A DNA stretch of 46,113 bases from an uncultured Alphaproteobacteria bacterium. GTDB taxonomy: Bacteria > Pseudomonadota > Alphaproteobacteria > CAAHEQ01 > UBA3637. Shown here piece by piece: positions 43,354 through 46,113 of the stretch. The stretch spans positions 1 to 46,113 of the forward strand of contig CALXXX010000032.1 in the NCBI GenBank assembly GCA_944392795.1, given 5' to 3'. The position numbers and the translations under genes were made by a program. How positions within the stretch are numbered: the stretch's first letter is position 1; every line of letters starts with the position of its first letter. The notes below the pieces were generated by a model. It did no database searches and was not told where the DNA came from. It saw nothing but the letters and a program-made list of their open reading frames with translations.

Positions 43354-43375
43354 AAGCCGCCGTAAAAGGCGACTT
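43354..43375 (+). terminator. Weak terminator-like hairpin
   Basis: AAGCCGCC and GGCGACTT can pair over 8 positions with one mismatch around GTAAAA; the downstream T run is poor. The rest of the gap 43185-43642 is AT-rich and shows no gene. Confidence 0.3.
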
Positions 43376-43642
43376 ATGCTTATTAGTCGGTTTTACCCTC
43401 ATAAAATCCGAAAAGTTATACTTTTTTGAAGATGCTTTTTGTATGTTAATTTTTAATAAAAAATTTTATTATTTACAATAAGTGAAATTAAAATTAAATG
43501 AAATTTTTACACAAGTATAGATAATTTCATAACAGGTTAACTATACCGAAGCCATAATTATGAAATACTTGTATGTTTATTTTTTTGTCAATGTATTATA
43601 AGAAACAATAAATAAAAAAGTTATTTTTAAGAGTATTATTCT

Positions 43643-44623
43643 TTAGTTAATAAGATCTCTCAATAATGCTAAAAATGCATGTGTGTTTACAAAATAGTTG
43701 CACGGATTACTTTTCAAAACTTCCTGTATCTCCGTATATTGAGTATCATTCTTTCCACCGGAGTGTTTTAATAATTTATTTGCAAAAATTCCATCCAAGT
43801 AAGTTATATAGTGAAAATGCTTATTAGGTTCAGTATAACGAATAAAATCCAATATTTCTGCGACCTGTTTATCCTGACCACCTCCAGCTTCTTTCATAGA
43901 TTTATGTTCTACTATGTAATACTCTGTTTTAATTTTTATCAAAACATCCGGTAGCTTTCCTTGCTTAAATTTTCTAAATGGAAATGAAACAGCATGTTTC
44001 TTCAATAAATTATCAAATCTTTTTTTATCACCTTTATCAGGCTCTAAAAAATAAAAGTTTTCTTGTTCCTCATTTGATAAATCTTTAATTTTCTTAAAGA
44101 CTTTTAAACTATTTAATTGATTTTCAATTTTAACTATTCCTACTTTACCTTTTCTTTTATGCGAATAATTATCACTCATTGTTTGCAAAATCGCATTGGT
44201 ATAGCCATGTGATTTATACATATGATGTCTATTTTTGATATAGCTTTGAAGTAATTCCGTTAAAATACCTAATCGTGATTGTTGATCTAAACTAGAGTAG
44301 ATAGAATGTGATATATTTTGAACCATAAAATATTGGCACAAAGATGAATAATTAATTCCATCAGTATTAATTAGTATATCATCAATTTTTTTCAACAATT
44401 CATCAACAATCTTATTTTGATGCGTTTCATTCAATTCATTTGATAAAGTTTCAAACGTGTCTATAAATCTATATAACCTATCCACGGCTTTTGTTAAGAT
44501 ATTTGAATCTTCCTTATTTTCAGGGATTACCCGAATATCATTCATGTTTGAATAGTATTTATCTATGATTTGTTCGGGGTATTGTTTCATTAGATTAAAA
44601 TAATACATATTGCTCTTTAACAT
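43643..44623 (-). CDS. Type II restriction endonuclease, PD-(D/E)XK type
   Basis: 326 aa. A PD-(D/E)XK nuclease core is visible: KLPDVLIKIKTEYYIVEHKS, with Pro225-Asp226, then Glu239-His-Lys241, followed by GGGQDKQVAEILDFIRY and HYITYLDGIF. The N-terminal 200 residues are helical and probably hold DNA-recognition elements. No specific enzyme family recognised. It overlaps the methyltransferase gene by 29 bases on the same strand, which ties the two into a restriction-modification pair. Start ATG 44623 has AAGG at 8 bases. Confidence 0.85.
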   Translation of the reverse strand: MLKSNMYYFNLMKQYPEQIIDKYYSNMNDIRVIPENKEDSNILTKAVDRLYRFIDTFETLSNELNETHQNKIVDELLKKIDDILINTDGINYSSLCQYFMVQNISHSIYSSLDQQSRLGILTELLQSYIKNRHHMYKSHGYTNAILQTMSDNYSHKRKGKVGIVKIENQLNSLKVFKKIKDLSNEEQENFYFLEPDKGDKKRFDNLLKKHAVSFPFRKFKQGKLPDVLIKIKTEYYIVEHKSMKEAGGGQDKQVAEILDFIRYTEPNKHFHYITYLDGIFANKLLKHSGGKNDTQYTEIQEVLKSNPCNYFVNTHAFLALLRDLIN

Positions 44624-45614
44624 TTTCTGAACCTTTTAGTTGCATATACGCTTGTTCAAGTATAGCCCGAGCAGTCTTAAAATCTAATCTTCTTCTTCGC
44701 GTTCCATTTTTCATATTACCTTTAAAGGGAGATAAAATTACATCTTTTGATGTACTTCTCAAAGAAGACAATAGATTGTTTGCTTGCTTTATAAAATCAT
44801 TTCTCTGTGAATAATTAATATCAATATCTATTAATGAATATAAACGAGAACTAGCTTTTATTCCAGCTTCCCAATCATAGTCTATATTGTCCTTGTAATC
44901 AAAACAAATCATATTTTCCGGATCTGTTAAATCAATTGCTCTTAAACCTAGCCACCCTTTTTTATCATTAAATTTCATATCCACAATGTGTTTTGGCGTT
45001 GGTCTTAATCTATTTAAAGAATACAAAGAACCAATGTAATTATTATTTTTATATATATTTATTTCACTTTCTTTTTTTTGTTTTCCATCAAAGCAAGCTA
45101 CAATCACGGGGATATCCGTATCATTAAAAGGATTTTCTTCTAAAATTGTTATAGAAAAAAGTCTTTTTTTATCTTGAAAATTAGAATTAATAAAAGTTTC
45201 TGGAATAATTGCAACAACGTATTCTTGCGCTTCCAACATCTTTTCAAGAGCAATCAAATAAATATCATCATAAATACTTTTTTCAAAATAATGCCTAACT
45301 GAGCCAATTACTTTTTTTCTACTAGCCGAATAATTTGATATATAAGGGGGATTTGTGACTATAATAGCATTATGGATATGAGGAATAGCCTCTAAACTAT
45401 CGTTATATGACCAACCTAGTGTTTTATCAATATCTAATCCCAATACATTTTGAATACCTAAATGGGACGAAATTTTTAGTAAATCACCATCTCCCGCGAA
45501 AGGATCATAAATCGTTTGGCACTTACTAGAAACAATGAAGTCTGCAATATGGCTTTTAAGCCATATGTCATTTCGTGTAAAGAACTGCCCCAAAATTATC
45601 TTTTTTTCTTTCAT
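44595..45614 (-). CDS. N6-adenine DNA methyltransferase of a type II R-M system
   Basis: 339 aa. MKEKKIILGQFFTRNDIWLK begins like TaqI-type gamma-class methyltransferases; motif I is YDPFAGDGDLL (about 36-46), with the ribose acidic residue in LGLDID. Catalytic motif IV is IVTNPPYI (about 85-92). Weak later motifs include YVVAIIPETFINS. The ATG at 45614 is chosen from homology; a GTG 18 codons earlier is possible. It would protect host DNA from the adjacent nuclease; the recognition site cannot be read from sequence. The gene is transcribed first, which gives methylation before cutting. Confidence 0.88.
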   Translation of the reverse strand: MKEKKIILGQFFTRNDIWLKSHIADFIVSSKCQTIYDPFAGDGDLLKISSHLGIQNVLGLDIDKTLGWSYNDSLEAIPHIHNAIIVTNPPYISNYSASRKKVIGSVRHYFEKSIYDDIYLIALEKMLEAQEYVVAIIPETFINSNFQDKKRLFSITILEENPFNDTDIPVIVACFDGKQKKESEINIYKNNNYIGSLYSLNRLRPTPKHIVDMKFNDKKGWLGLRAIDLTDPENMICFDYKDNIDYDWEAGIKASSRLYSLIDIDINYSQRNDFIKQANNLLSSLRSTSKDVILSPFKGNMKNGTRRRRLDFKTARAILEQAYMQLKGSENVKEQYVLF

Positions 45615-45988
45615 GTCTCGATTATATTTAATTAAAAAAATAAAATCAAGTTTTTTATCATAAACCACATTCCAAGTATATAAAGATTATAAATCAATTT
45701 AAAACAATAAGTTAACAATTTTCAAAATAAAAGTATACAATTTTTTATGATGATTCTTGGGAATACTTAACCAGTTGCGAAAAGTTTTACATCTACCATT
45801 TTACTCATTCAACACTTATCAATAACTTGAAGAGGATGTTTCAAAATCAAAATAACACATCATCAAAAAGTATATTTTGACCTCAAAATAAAGGTAAAAA
45901 TCGGATTGTTCAGACACATGGTTTGGTATTTAAAATACAATTTAATTCATTAAAAATGATATTTTTTTAATGATGATTACAAAATAAA

Positions 45989-46012
45989 GAAGCGAAAGGA
46001 TATCGCTTCGTT
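45989..46012 (-). terminator. Terminator of tRNA-Pro
   Basis: GAAGCGA and TCGCTTC pair over 7 bp around a 7-base loop; on the minus strand the stem is followed by TTTATTTTG. The gap 45669-45988 between it and the methyltransferase is AT-rich with no gene seen; it must hold the R-M promoter. Confidence 0.7.
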
Positions 46013-46021
46013 TTCTTATAT

Positions 46022-46098
46022 TGGTCGGAGTGGCGGGATTTGGACCCACGACCCCTACGTCCCGAACGTAGTGCTCTACCAGGCTGAGCTACACTCCG
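46022..46098 (-). tRNA. tRNA-Pro (CGG)
   Basis: 77 nt with encoded CCA. Acceptor arms CGGAGTG and CACTCCG pair. The anticodon loop TTCGGGA in the CTACG/CGTAG stem gives CGG. T-loop TCCAAAT. Only 15 bases of upstream sequence are in the window. Confidence 0.95.
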
Positions 46099-46113
46099 AA
46101 GAAGAGAGATTTT

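Noticed and set aside
1-46113. CRISPR array, insertion sequence or rRNA
   Set aside because: No regularly spaced direct repeats, no transposase reading frame and no rRNA sequence were seen; the only short tandem array is the 8-bp repeat at 12084.

Overview
The window reads as the chromosome of an AT-rich, host-associated and probably fermentative alphaproteobacterium. Evidence for the class is the gene order: MlaD/MCE proteins next to a DUF2155 gene, a YfgM-like gene next to der, tolC next to a PopZ/DUF2497 gene, rpiB-glyA-nrdR-nusB, and accB-accC. Evidence for fermentation is an adjacent pta-ackA pair and a fragment of an oxygen-sensitive class III ribonucleotide reductase. The prepilin-like leader GRSMIEMLGV on a huge cysteine-rich protein is, as far as I recall, a hallmark of uncultured gut Alphaproteobacteria; I cannot run the search that would confirm this.

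Layout. 1-2.2 kb: 3' end of a giant Cys-rich repeat gene. 2.2-7 kb (minus): uvrB, a polytopic membrane protein, infA, and an M48/TPR protease. 7-12 kb (plus): a GGT-like lipoprotein, two MlaD-family proteins, a DUF2155 protein, a YfgM-like protein and der. 12.1-14.7 kb: a prepilin-like Cys-rich protein behind a promoter and an 8-bp tandem repeat. 14.8-15.0 kb: tRNA-Asn and tRNA-Cys. 15.2-19.8 kb: tolC, popZ-like, pta, ackA. 19.9-22.5 kb (minus): rpiB-glyA-nrdR-nusB. 22.6-25.0 kb: ruvX and two paralogous 37-residue-repeat proteins. 25-29 kb: a TPR-methyltransferase fusion, a glutaredoxin, accB, accC.

29.5-36.3 kb is an accessory region: an MsrA homologue without its catalytic Cys, an ankyrin protein, an HExxH protein, a protein that looks like a mono-ADP-ribosyltransferase, and an APH-fold kinase. 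The kinase sits between tRNA-Thr and a 23-bp near-perfect copy of that tRNA's 3' end, as in a small tRNA-integrated element. 36.4-40.6 kb: a P-type cation ATPase, a flavin reductase and an outer-membrane barrel protein. 40.7-43.2 kb: a tightly overlapping cassette resembling phage lysis genes (small TM protein, i-spanin-like gene with an o-spanin-like lipoprotein gene starting inside it in another frame, membrane protein) that ends in a 56-aa stand-alone NrdD glycyl-radical domain, then another membrane protein whose ribosome-binding site lies in a hairpin. 43.6-45.6 kb: a two-gene type II restriction-modification system, then tRNA-Pro at the right edge.

The candidates for something undescribed are the coupled spanin/NrdD-fragment cassette, the ADP-ribosyltransferase-like gene with the tRNA-Thr element beside it, and the prepilin-led Cys-rich protein behind a possible phase-variation repeat. 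No CRISPR array, rRNA or insertion-sequence transposase was seen.
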